Assembly (NCBI GenBank): GCA_030442035.1
Contig: JAUJEA010000005.1
Location: 422,688 to 486,687 of the forward strand
Length of the DNA: 64,000 bases
Reading direction: 5' to 3'
Source: Splendidivirga corallicola
GTDB taxonomy: Bacteria; Bacteroidota; Bacteroidia; Cytophagales; Cyclobacteriaceae
Positions 34,691 through 44,900 of the stretch are shown piece after piece (the first letter of the stretch is position 1; each line of letters starts with the position of its first letter). The position numbers and the translations under genes are program-made. Below the pieces are notes generated by a model. That model had not been told where the DNA came from. It did no database searches and saw only the letters and a program-made list of their open reading frames with translations.

Positions 34691-37600
34691 CTACTTCAAG
34701 AGATATATTTTCCCGTAACCCTTTTTAAATGCCTTGTCAGCCGCAGTTTCCCTATGTTCAAAATCATTAGCGCCGGCACCTCCTAAGATAACTCTGTACA
34801 AGTAAACTCCATTAGCCAGTTGATCTCCATATTCATCCCTTCCATCCCATGCAAAGTCAGAAATGTTATTTCCAATTCTTATGTTGCCCAGCTCATTTTG
34901 AGTAATCTCTCTTACTACCCTGCCGGTAACAGTCATTATCTGGATCTTGATAAATTCCGGCACCTCACTCCCCGTAAGGGTAAAAACAAATCGCGTGCTT
35001 GTTGAAAATGGGTTGGGATATGGATAAAAATTAGTAATGGTCGATTCGTTTATGACCAGGAAATTTATCTTATATGGTTCGGTTCCGGATTTGTTTCCAC
35101 TTGCATCTGTAGCCTGAACCAGCAATGTGTACAAACCATCTTCCAAATCTTCTAATTGAAATTCGATCCGATAATCAGAATTTTCTGTAGCGGAAAACCA
35201 TTGAACGTTATTGTTGGAAAAGTTAATTCTTTCAAAATCACAAGTTTCGCATCCTGACGAATTTGGGTCACAATCGACGCATGGCCTTTTTAACAAAATC
35301 TCCATACCTACAGTATCGCTTTTAAACAGCACTTGATTCTCGTCCCTCACAGTTATGGTAATCAAGGGATCCGGCGATACTATATCACCATCGATAATAT
35401 AGGCGCCATCAAATGCAACATCGATCAGAGGGTTTGCATTGTCCGGTAAGACCTCTACATAGTTTGGAAGGTCAATAATATTGTTATTGTAGTCTTGCTC
35501 CGGTTGAATTCTGGGGTTAACAAAAACTTTGAGGCCATTTTTCCCCACTTTTCCCGCAGTATTAATATTGATATTGAATGAAGCTGAATCCTCGGCTTGC
35601 AGTGGCTTTAATTTAAGATCCAATTCGGTTGTACTCCTGCTATTCTGATTGAATAATTCCGTCTCAACAAATAAGGAATCCGTAAAATTTTTATCACTGA
35701 TATTCTTAAATATAAAATTAGCGACAAAGTCTTGCCCTTCTTGTCCTTTTTGGTTATTAATTGTTGATACTTCAGAGCTTGGTATATACAAAATACCTTC
35801 CGGTGTCGGCTCGAAGAGTACCAACCATTCTTCCAATTGAGCAGGAGTCAGATTCGTCTCATCACTTGTTTCAAATTTAAGCCTTAAATAAGGATATGTT
35901 GCCGCATCAATTGAAGATAGATTTAACTCGCTTACCGAAACATCATTAAATAGCAGAGATTCGTTTCCATCAAAGTCTTCTCCTATCAAATCAAACAAAA
36001 TTGCATCAGTCTGAGGTTGTTCGGAGATCCTGCTCAAATTGATAAATCTGTCCCATGATTGGGCTGGTCCTATTCTCGTAGAGGTAATGGTTCCGGAAGT
36101 AAACTTACCTGTAATAATGTCATTGAGATTGATTTCCTGTTCAAGGGAGGGTAAAGCTCCTCCAGGATCTGCTATAACCTCAATCGCTGTTCCAGCGGCA
36201 TCACCCTTTCTACCTAAAATAATATACGGCTCACCATCCTGAAGCGCCTGGATCGTGGTAGCTGTTGCTCCAATTTCCTCCATTTTGCTAATGGTAGAGG
36301 CTGGCCATGACTGATAGGTAACATTACCAAGTGAAAACATAAGTACAAACTCACCATCATTAACAGCGTCTATGTATTGTTCAATGTATAAACTTCCTCC
36401 TTGTATTTCACTATTTATAAAGTTATTGATCACCTGCGGCGCTCTTCCGCATCTTCTGCTATCCAAGGCATCAGGCACCTGACCATCTCCTATCACTCTA
36501 TAAGGTTGCGAAGTAGCCTTATCAAAAGCTACTGCATTCATAGCGTCATTTCTACAGATCCTATTTGATGGACTGGAAATAATAAAAGGAACGCCCTGAA
36601 CATCCACCACAATATTCGTAGGACTACTATCAACACTATTTGCTCCAAAGGTAGTCACCTCTAAACTTGCTTCCGTTTCTTGAAATTTCCATTTACCATC
36701 TATTTCGTTTTGTTCAATTCCTTTCAGGGAGGCCTTATCAAATTGGTCAGGTTCCGATTGAGACCATCCTTCAGAACCATTATCAATGTACATAAAGGAA
36801 CTAACAGTCCAGGATGTATCTTCACCTGCCAATGGTTCGGCAAATCTTGTCCTCCAATAATAAACAGTACTATCATTTTGAGGAACTGTACTTAACAAAT
36901 CCACCGTCCACTCTGCCAATACTCTGGCATTGATAGTATTGCTTTTCATAAAGGGACTTTGAAAAGAGCTCGTAGTATCCAACTCAAATAAAAAATCCCT
37001 GGGTGCAGCTAAGGGGTCAGTAGCTTTGCTAAATAGTTTAACCGGTTGGCTATTTACGATGGCATAATTAAAAGGAAGCACATTCGATGTACTGGAAAGT
37101 GGGATAAAAAAATCGAGTGACGCAACATTATTATTTTCGTTCAACTCTTCAATTGTCGTATTAGAATCGATTGTAACCTCAAAAATGTTGTTCCCGAAAG
37201 CGGCGCTTGTGTTTGGTATCCTAAAAAAAATTGTATCCTGGTATAACACCTTTGGAAATTTCATAGGATCATAAGTAATATTGGTTCCATCTCCTAAAAT
37301 TCTTTGAACACTTATCGAAATGGAATCATCATGCACTCTTCCGAAATTTTGTACTATTATCCCCAGATTAAAGGCTTCTTCCAATGCATTCACACTCCCA
37401 CCATCCAAAGATTCCAAAAATAAGTTTTCATTTTTTATGGCATAATCCGGTTTCTCCACCGCAAACAGTTTCAAAGCCGGATCACCTTGTAGAACAGCCT
37501 GTTGTGACTGTGTGATATTTTTCTCAGAGGTAGAAGTAGCTAGAAACCGTTGAATTACTTCCAATTGTACGATACCTATAGGTTCATCAATAAAAGTAGA

Positions 37601-39787
37601 ATCTCCAAAGGCTGTAGAATAAAAGATATCTGTATATCTTTTGAGTTGTGATATAAAACCAGTAGAACTATGAGCAATAAATCCAAGCGCTCCCTTATTC
37701 TCCGCCAACAACCAATCTTCACCAAAGGTGAAAGATTGGTTGAAAATATCTCCTGCATTGCAACCATTGACCATTATTAATGGATATTTACCCTGATTAT
37801 CATATCCAAGCAGCGTATTGGAGACATTTCCAATTTCAATATCTGTGAAATTCCCGGATGAATGGCCAAAAAAAGTAATCAAAGCTAAGCCGTTATTCAC
37901 CTCATCTGCAATATTGATCAATTCTACAGCTGCATTACTTGTTTTATTTAGTGTTTCAACTTTTCCTCCTAAATAGACATCCTGGGCTACCTCCTTGAAA
38001 TCATCAACAAAGTTGTCAAATAAGTGTAACTCAGAGACAGTCCTTCCTCCACTTAAATGCACCAGGTTCTTTCTCCACAAGGCATCATATGGTAAGGCTT
38101 CCATCTCCTTAACTTTATTCAAATAGTTTAACACATCCGTTGAAGACCGTGCATTCAGTCTTCCTGTGGGAATAGCAGGTTCATGCAAGGTTCCATTAAG
38201 TCCAACGGTAAAAGCCAGGTCCGAACCTGGCACACCTGCTGTCGGCACTAAGTTTTCCACACTAAACAGCTCAGGGGAATTTCGATAAAAATCCAGAGAT
38301 CCGATCAATCGGGTATCCAGATCAACCGCCTTTCCAATAAGATACAAAAATTGCGGATCACCGCCGTCCAACATAAATTTTGCGAATCGGCGAATTGCCA
38401 GCGGGGTTGTTTCACCATAAGAAAACTGATTGTAAAGTTCATCCATAGTTACTGACAAAGTATCGAAATCTCCACCTGCCTGTGATGCTCTGTACTCAGC
38501 ATAAGCTTTGATCGGATCCGGAACTGAACCCGCAGATTGTCTTAGTTTCTTATGTGTAATAATCAAGTAGTTATGTTCGGAAGGGTCGATTTGTCTGAAT
38601 TTTATCCTTTCGATAACCGGTGCCGGAAAAGTGGCATCTTGAATAAATAAATTGGTTGAACCAGCAGGAACCATCGCATTCAGATCTGAACCAACTTTGT
38701 TAAAGCCAATTTTTTTAATCTCATTAATATCTGTTATATCATATATAAATGGTTCTGCTGGCACATTGGCTACTTCGATATAAGATTTGTTAAGCAGATC
38801 CTCTTCAATGTTTATCGATTTTCTGGTTTCCCCAGCCAAATCCAAAGATTGCGCAAAATTCACCTTTATGAAACCCATCGCTATAGCATCAGCACCTCCT
38901 TCCGGATCCACTGAAACCCTAACCACCAGTTCTCCCGCAGGTCCAACATCCGTCCACTCCAACTCACCTGAAAATGAAAAACTTTGATAATAATTAAATT
39001 GAATATTAGTAAGCGTTCTTAAGCTACCCACTGCACTTCCAACTTCTATGAGTACATCATGGGGTCGGTTATTGGCTCCAAAAACCACCATTTCAATAGT
39101 TGGCTTTGGGCCTGTTTTCACGGCGTTACTGAGGTCAAAAGTGTAATTCTGGAATTGTCCCAGTGTAATGGGTGTTCCCATCCAGCCTTCCCCATAATCG
39201 AACTGAGATAACCTGGTATTACTATTATTCCCCCCTTCAGGAAAGTTTCTACCTATGCTATATTGATCGGTGAACAATTGTAAAGATTTTGAAAGATGAT
39301 AGGGCTCAGCAGCTAGTCCATCTACATTGTTTTCCGAAAAGGTGTTCATCCGCTTTCCATTGCTTGGGCTCAATTTCCAGGTCAGAAAATAGGAAGTGGT
39401 ATCAGAGAATAAATTATATAGCGTATGAGGTTGTGCTTCAGGCTCAATATAGAGTTCATTATCCAATGTGCCGTCATTTCTTCGCCCATAAAACTCAATA
39501 AAATCCCCTGGATCTAACCGCGCATTCTCCTGTCCTTCAATATGAATGGCCTGTTCAACACCTCTCCAAAACAACTGAATCCTTCTCGGATCAACTGATG
39601 ATACTGGAAATCCGGCACTCAGAAGATCATTATAAGTTAAACGGTAAGCACCATCCCCTGCGGTTGACACTTTAAAATAGGTTTGGCTAAAGTCTATCCA
39701 TTCATTGCCAAAATCATTTTGACCCTGGGCACGAAGAAAACATGCGGCTGTCAAAGTGATTAATAGCAGTAATCTAAATCCCTTCAT
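34691..39787 (-). CDS. porU: Type IX secretion system sortase PorU
   Basis: 1698 residues, larger than the Porphyromonas protein (about 1160) but in the range of Cytophagales homologues. A signal peptide (residues 1-22) precedes an N-terminal barrel-like region. The gingipain (C25) fold has catalytic His642 in FFGHSSGNF and Cys676 in VNGCNAGDIF. Several Ig-like or CARDB-type domains follow (about 900-1560), then a C-terminal FlgD-like domain (YPNPFSTSTRF, FAWDGRDEYGD, LANGVYLYRVI). PorU cleaves C-terminal signals from T9SS cargo and attaches them to lipid at the cell surface. It lies 57 bp behind porV on the same strand. Confidence 0.93.
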   Translation of the reverse strand: MKGFRLLLLITLTAACFLRAQGQNDFGNEWIDFSQTYFKVSTAGDGAYRLTYNDLLSAGFPVSSVDPRRIQLFWRGVEQAIHIEGQENARLDPGDFIEFYGRRNDGTLDNELYIEPEAQPHTLYNLFSDTTSYFLTWKLSPSNGKRMNTFSENNVDGLAAEPYHLSKSLQLFTDQYSIGRNFPEGGNNSNTRLSQFDYGEGWMGTPITLGQFQNYTFDLSNAVKTGPKPTIEMVVFGANNRPHDVLIEVGSAVGSLRTLTNIQFNYYQSFSFSGELEWTDVGPAGELVVRVSVDPEGGADAIAMGFIKVNFAQSLDLAGETRKSINIEEDLLNKSYIEVANVPAEPFIYDITDINEIKKIGFNKVGSDLNAMVPAGSTNLFIQDATFPAPVIERIKFRQIDPSEHNYLIITHKKLRQSAGSVPDPIKAYAEYRASQAGGDFDTLSVTMDELYNQFSYGETTPLAIRRFAKFMLDGGDPQFLYLIGKAVDLDTRLIGSLDFYRNSPELFSVENLVPTAGVPGSDLAFTVGLNGTLHEPAIPTGRLNARSSTDVLNYLNKVKEMEALPYDALWRKNLVHLSGGRTVSELHLFDNFVDDFKEVAQDVYLGGKVETLNKTSNAAVELINIADEVNNGLALITFFGHSSGNFTDIEIGNVSNTLLGYDNQGKYPLIMVNGCNAGDIFNQSFTFGEDWLLAENKGALGFIAHSSTGFISQLKRYTDIFYSTAFGDSTFIDEPIGIVQLEVIQRFLATSTSEKNITQSQQAVLQGDPALKLFAVEKPDYAIKNENLFLESLDGGSVNALEEAFNLGIIVQNFGRVHDDSISISVQRILGDGTNITYDPMKFPKVLYQDTIFFRIPNTSAAFGNNIFEVTIDSNTTIEELNENNNVASLDFFIPLSSTSNVLPFNYAIVNSQPVKLFSKATDPLAAPRDFLFELDTTSSFQSPFMKSNTINARVLAEWTVDLLSTVPQNDSTVYYWRTRFAEPLAGEDTSWTVSSFMYIDNGSEGWSQSEPDQFDKASLKGIEQNEIDGKWKFQETEASLEVTTFGANSVDSSPTNIVVDVQGVPFIISSPSNRICRNDAMNAVAFDKATSQPYRVIGDGQVPDALDSRRCGRAPQVINNFINSEIQGGSLYIEQYIDAVNDGEFVLMFSLGNVTYQSWPASTISKMEEIGATATTIQALQDGEPYIILGRKGDAAGTAIEVIADPGGALPSLEQEINLNDIITGKFTSGTITSTRIGPAQSWDRFINLSRISEQPQTDAILFDLIGEDFDGNESLLFNDVSVSELNLSSIDAATYPYLRLKFETSDETNLTPAQLEEWLVLFEPTPEGILYIPSSEVSTINNQKGQEGQDFVANFIFKNISDKNFTDSLFVETELFNQNSRSTTELDLKLKPLQAEDSASFNININTAGKVGKNGLKVFVNPRIQPEQDYNNNIIDLPNYVEVLPDNANPLIDVAFDGAYIIDGDIVSPDPLITITVRDENQVLFKSDTVGMEILLKRPCVDCDPNSSGCETCDFERINFSNNNVQWFSATENSDYRIEFQLEDLEDGLYTLLVQATDASGNKSGTEPYKINFLVINESTITNFYPYPNPFSTSTRFVFTLTGSEVPEFIKIQIMTVTGRVVREITQNELGNIRIGNNISDFAWDGRDEYGDQLANGVYLYRVILGGAGANDFEHRETAADKAFKKGYGKIYLLK

Positions 39788-39844
39788 AATTGACCTATAA
39801 ACAAAAAATTTAGCCTAATAATTTAAATAAAATGTTACAATACA

Positions 39845-40936
39845 CTATTTGTCAGAAAATTTGTCCATCGCAACCTTCAATGAAAACACATGCGAGTACA
39901 AGGATTCTGACTGGTCACCAATGTCTGTCAAAGCGTAATCGATGAAAACATTATTGATCCTTATGCCTAATCCAAAATTTGGTTGATAACTGGTATAAGT
40001 GCTTTCATCAAAATCCTTAATTTCCTGGAAGTTTCCCAACCCAAAACGCAGGAAAACTTTCTTAAGATAATTGAATTCAAATCCAATGTTAGGATCGATA
40101 GAAGCAAAATCAGACTTTATTAATACATTCCTTTTTCCATCAAATGAAGCTATCAAATCCAAAGCACCCAAAAGGCCAAACCTTTCTTTAATATTGAAGT
40201 ATCTGGAAACTCCAATAGTGGCCTTAGGTAGTGTAATTTCTACTGAATTCTCCGGTATTTCATTTCCAGTCTGTGTGTATATATCCACAACAAGCTCAGA
40301 ATTATGAGACCAGGCATTAAAGGTACCTGTTATATCTCTAACCATAAGGCCTAATTGCCAGCCTTTGATTTTCAGTTGAGCACCTGCGTCTAAACCAAAA
40401 CCCCAGGCATTGGCAAAATTCCCAACATTTCTATGGATTATTTTAAAATTGGCTCCTAGTTTAAGCCCCGGTACCAAAGATGTCTTTCTTGCATAAGAAA
40501 ATATGAATGCATAATCTGCAGCGGCAAAGAAACGAATGTTATTATAGTCTATAGCCCCGTTAGCATTATATAAAAAGCGGGTATCGGGGATATCATCAAT
40601 AGCAAATCTAATAATTGATACTCCTAAATGACTGCTGGTATCTATAGGCGTTGCAAAACTAGCATAGTCGTATTTGGCTATTCCTGCAAAATATTCAGCA
40701 TGCATTAATGAAAACTCGTATTTGGATGATATGTCCAATAAACCAGCCGGATTCCAATAACCGGATGTGACATCAGAAACATGTGCAACCCCAGTATTTG
40801 ACATTCCCAATGATTTAGCACCAACACCTATGGCCAAAAATTCATTGCTGTATTTAGGGGAAGTTGCCTGTGAATAAACTTCTTTCCCACTGGCCAAACA
40901 TAACAACAAAAGAATAATTATTAAGCTCCTTTTCAT
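39845..40936 (-). CDS. porV: Type IX secretion system outer-membrane protein PorV
   Basis: 363 residues, FadL-like outer-membrane barrel that shuttles cargo from the translocon to PorU. Signal peptide (MKRSLIIILLLLCLASGKEVYSQ), then the PorV opening FLAIGVGAKSLGMSNTGVA and SGYWNPAGL, typical of the family, and a barrel ending in YSHVFSLKVAMDKF. First gene of porV-porU with its own promoter (40957-40986). Confidence 0.93.
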   Translation of the reverse strand: MKRSLIIILLLLCLASGKEVYSQATSPKYSNEFLAIGVGAKSLGMSNTGVAHVSDVTSGYWNPAGLLDISSKYEFSLMHAEYFAGIAKYDYASFATPIDTSSHLGVSIIRFAIDDIPDTRFLYNANGAIDYNNIRFFAAADYAFIFSYARKTSLVPGLKLGANFKIIHRNVGNFANAWGFGLDAGAQLKIKGWQLGLMVRDITGTFNAWSHNSELVVDIYTQTGNEIPENSVEITLPKATIGVSRYFNIKERFGLLGALDLIASFDGKRNVLIKSDFASIDPNIGFEFNYLKKVFLRFGLGNFQEIKDFDESTYTSYQPNFGLGIRINNVFIDYALTDIGDQSESLYSHVFSLKVAMDKFSDK

Positions 40937-40956
40937 TCCTCTTACACTGAATCAAA

Positions 40957-40986
40957 CAAAAGTATCAATATATCTCCTTAATACAA
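40957..40986 (-). promoter_or_regulatory. Promoter of porV (TTG-N19-TACTTTTG)
   Basis: On the minus strand TTG (40986-40984), 19 bases, then TACTTTTG (40964-40957), which fits the Bacteroidota -33/-7 consensus exactly, 21 bp before the start codon of porV. A 19-bp palindrome (40977-40995) covers the -33 element. Confidence 0.75.
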
Positions 40987-40995
40987 TGTATTAAG
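40977..40995. promoter_or_regulatory. Palindrome over the porV -33 box (candidate operator)
   Basis: CTTAATACA, one central A, TGTATTAAG: perfect 9-bp arms. It covers the TTG -33 element of porV, a position where a dimeric repressor or activator could act. AT-rich, so a chance occurrence is not excluded. Confidence 0.45.
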
Positions 40996-41927
40996 CCTTT
41001 ACAATAGAACTAATGCAATGAAAATTAGATTTTTAAACCAAATTAATTTTGTCAGAAAATAGTGTGATTGATACAACTTTTGCATTTGTTTATTTTAGTC
41101 AAATATAAGACGAGAAATCCAGGTTAAAAGTCTCTTCCACAAATTCCATAATCACAAATCAATTTTTGATCCTAAGACAGTACATCTACCGGAGAGTGCT
41201 TCAATTTTTGTCGTCGCTTCTATCAGATTCAAAAAAAAATCAATAATCTTATCCATTGGCAGTCAATATTTTACAAAGAGCGCTTATCACAAAATAAAAT
41301 TTCATCAACTATCATGTTAACAACTAATAAATTTCATAATAATAAATAAGTCAAAATTTAATTTTTATTTAAAAGATAAAAACAATCCAAAAATTTTGTC
41401 ACTAATGTACCGTACAAATTTTCTTATGAAATTGTAACAATTAAATGGAATTAATTTTTTAAAACTTACATCTAAATATTTGCATGAAAGATTTTTAAAG
41501 CATTGACTCATTCTAGTTTCTTTTTATTTTTTAAGCGCTTGCTTTTCAATATTTTGCATTTTATAAGCTTTTATTTGGACAAATACTAGTAATCGATCTA
41601 ACCAGGAGATTAAACTTTCAATTAAAATATTTTATACATTTTGCAGTATAAATATTACTTCTGTGCGTTTACTACAAATTCCATCCTAATCCCCACCGAT
41701 CTTACTACGTATATTGGTCATAACGATGCTGTAATGTTTGGTGCCTCCTGCTTAAGAAGCCTTTGCTCCTTTCAAAACTGAAACAGCGACTAATATCCGA
41801 GCCTTTTTTTGAGAAACAGTAAGCTATTACTAAGCTTTCCCTAGCTATGGGTGTGCCATGATAGTCTTGCTCAATGTTTAACCCTATTTGAAATACATTA
41901 TTTCAAGCAATTAACAACCACATTTCT
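40996..41927. other. Long AT-rich upstream region of the megasynthase gene
   Basis: No gene on either strand. Very AT-rich, especially 41280-41680. No exact TAnnTTTG box that I would trust upstream of 41928; the last 250 bases are less AT-rich and probably form the 5' leader. Short direct copies of TAAGCT flank TATTAC near 41820. This gap is longer than any other in the window. Confidence 0.6.
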
Positions 41928-44900
41928 ATGAAAAGTACAGTTTTTGAGAAATCAAAAGAAAAAAAAATTAGCTCAGGAAAGGAACCAATTGCCATAGTGG
42001 GAATAGGCTGTAGATTCCCGGGTGACATTAATGGACCTTATGAATTTTGGAACGCTCTCACGAATGGTGTTGATGCGATTACGGATGTCCCAAAGGATCG
42101 ATGGGATGTAGATGCTTTTTACGATCCCAATCCGGACAAAGCGGGAAAGATTAAATCGAGAAAAGGCGGGTTTTTGAAAGATATTGACAAATTCGATGCG
42201 GATTTTTTTGGTATTTTTCCTGCCGAGGCCAATCGTATTGATCCCCAGCAACGCTTCCTGTTAGAGGTGACCTATGAAACGCTGGAGGATGCAGGCATTA
42301 AGCTCGAAAATTTTTCAGGTACTAAAACTGCTGTCTTCATGGGAGTATTCATGAACGACTACTGGGATGTTCAAACCTCAAGCCTGCAAAGAGAGCAAAT
42401 AAGCCCTCATGTTCCTATGGGTGTATCTCTGACCTCCATTGCAAACAGACTCTCATATGTTTATAATCTGAAGGGGCCAAGTGTAACATTGGACACAGCA
42501 TGTTCATCCTCTCTGGTTGGAGTGCATCTGGCTTGCAGGAGCATCTGGTCCGGTGAAAGTGAATTGGCTTTGGCAGGAGGAGTGAATATAATTCTTCGAC
42601 CCGAATCTTCTATTATGATGTCCAAAGGAAATTTCCTGTCTCCGGATGGATATTGTAAGACGTTCGACAGCCGGGCAAATGGTTATGTTAGAAGTGAAGG
42701 CTGTGGCATGGTATTACTCAAACCACTTTCTCAGGCTGAAGCAGATGGTGATCATATATACGCCACGATTCTCGGTTCAGCAGTAAATCAGGACGGACAT
42801 ACAGAGGAAGGTTTTACTGTTCCAAGTCTTGACTCACAGATGGATATGCTTAAAACCGCTTATGAGGATGCCGGTATTAATCCTGCTGAGGTATCTTATG
42901 TTGAGGCTCATGGTACTGGAACACCTGTTGGAGATCCTATTGAAACAAATGCCTTCGGCAATGTAATAGGGCTCAATAGAAAAAAAGGAGATGAGTGCCT
43001 GATTGGATCAGTAAAAACGAATATTGGTCATTTGGAGGCCGCGGCTGGAATTGCCGGCTTGATCAAATTGACAATGGTGCTCAAAAATGGTCAAGCGCCT
43101 ATGAATCTGCATTTTGTTAATCCAAACCCAAAAATACCATTTGATAAATATAAACTAAAGGTTCCAACCAAAACAGAATCTTTAAAAAAGTATTCCAAGC
43201 AATTAATTGGTGGTGTTAACTCCTTTGGCGCAGGAGGAACGAATGCTCACATTGTTCTGCAAAATTATTTACAACCAAATTCATCCAAAAAAGAAACTTA
43301 CCCCAAAAAAATCAAAACACAACTCTTCATATTATCAGGGAAGAGTTTATCTGCATTAAAGGACAATGTAAAAATCTATGTAGATTATTTGAGTGATACA
43401 GAACATGATTTAAGAGAAATTTGTGGCTCAGCTGCTTCCAGAAGATCGGCTATGGATCACAGGCTTTCCATAGCAGCCGACTCAAAAGAAGCATTGACTG
43501 ATTCACTCAACGCATTTCTCAATGACGAGACCAGGACTGGTATGACCTATCAAAAGCCTAGCAAAACCTTCGTTCCCAAAATGGGTTTTATATTTTCGGG
43601 TCAGGGACCTCAATGGTATGCTATGGGTCAACAGCTCTTAAAGAGCTCACCTTTATTTAGAGATATTGTTCTGAAAATCGATAAACTCTTCTCCAAAGTA
43701 GCTGACTGGTCATTATTGGATGAAATGAACAAGGACGAAGCAAATTCAAGGGTCAGCGAAACAAGAATCGCCCAACCGGCTATCATGGCTATCCAAATCG
43801 GTCTTACGGAACTTTGGAAGTCCTGGGGAGTGATTCCGGAAGGGTGTGTCGGTCATTCCATCGGCGAGGTAGCTGCTGCATACGCCGCAGGAGCATTGTC
43901 GCTGGAGCAGGCTGTGGAGGTAATTTATCATAGAAGCAGAGGGCAGCATAAAGCAACAGATAAAGGAAAAATGCTGGCTGTAGGCTTACCGGTAGAAGAA
44001 GTAAGACCACTCTTCAAGGAATATGAACAGGTTGTTTCCATTGCTGCTATCAATGGACCGAATTTGTTAACACTCTCAGGAGATGCTGAGCCACTGGAAC
44101 ATATTGCAGAAGAACTAGATCGAAAGGACATTTTCCATCGTTTTCTGAAAGTTAATGTTCCTTTTCACAGTCATCATATGGAACCTCTCAAGCAGGAACT
44201 CATTGCTTCATTGTCCCATCTCAAACCAGCCAGAGCTAAAAAAGCACTGTATTCCACTGTTACAGGAAACAAAGAGGATGGAAGTCATCTTGTCAGTGAT
44301 TATTGGTACAAAAATGTAAGGGAACCGGTTTACTTCACCAATGCCTTACAAAGTATGATCGATGATGGTTACAATACATTTGTAGAAATCGCACCGCATC
44401 CGGTTCTGGCGGCAGGAGCAAATGAACTATTGCAGGTAAACAACATAAAAAATGCAATTATAGTACCTTCTTTAAGAAGAAAAGAAGATGAGGAAATGAT
44501 CATGGTTGGCTCTCTTGGTCAGTTGTTCGCACATGGTGTGGAATTGGATTTGAATCACTTTTTCGGTAATGACAAAAAATATGTGAAACTTCCTCGATAT
44601 GTGTGGCAACACGAAAGCTATTGGTTCGAGAACGAAGAAAACAAGAAAATGAGGGTCGGTTCCAAGATCCATCCTCACTTAAAAGGCTTCAATCAATCAA
44701 TCTCAAATCCTGATAATTTTTTATGGGATATCGAACTCGATCAAAATGTTCACAAATACATTGAGAATCACAAAGTGGATGCTGCTATTATATTCCCGGG
44801 CACAGGACATCTGGAACTAGCCTATGCAGTAGCCAAAGAATCTTTTCCGAATGAGTTTGAGTTTCTTGAAGACATCCATTTTGAATCCGCACTTTTCCTA

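Noticed and set aside
34691..39787. Gingipain-type secreted protease
   Set aside because: The C25 fold is present, but length, multiple Ig-like domains and the adjacent porV identify PorU.
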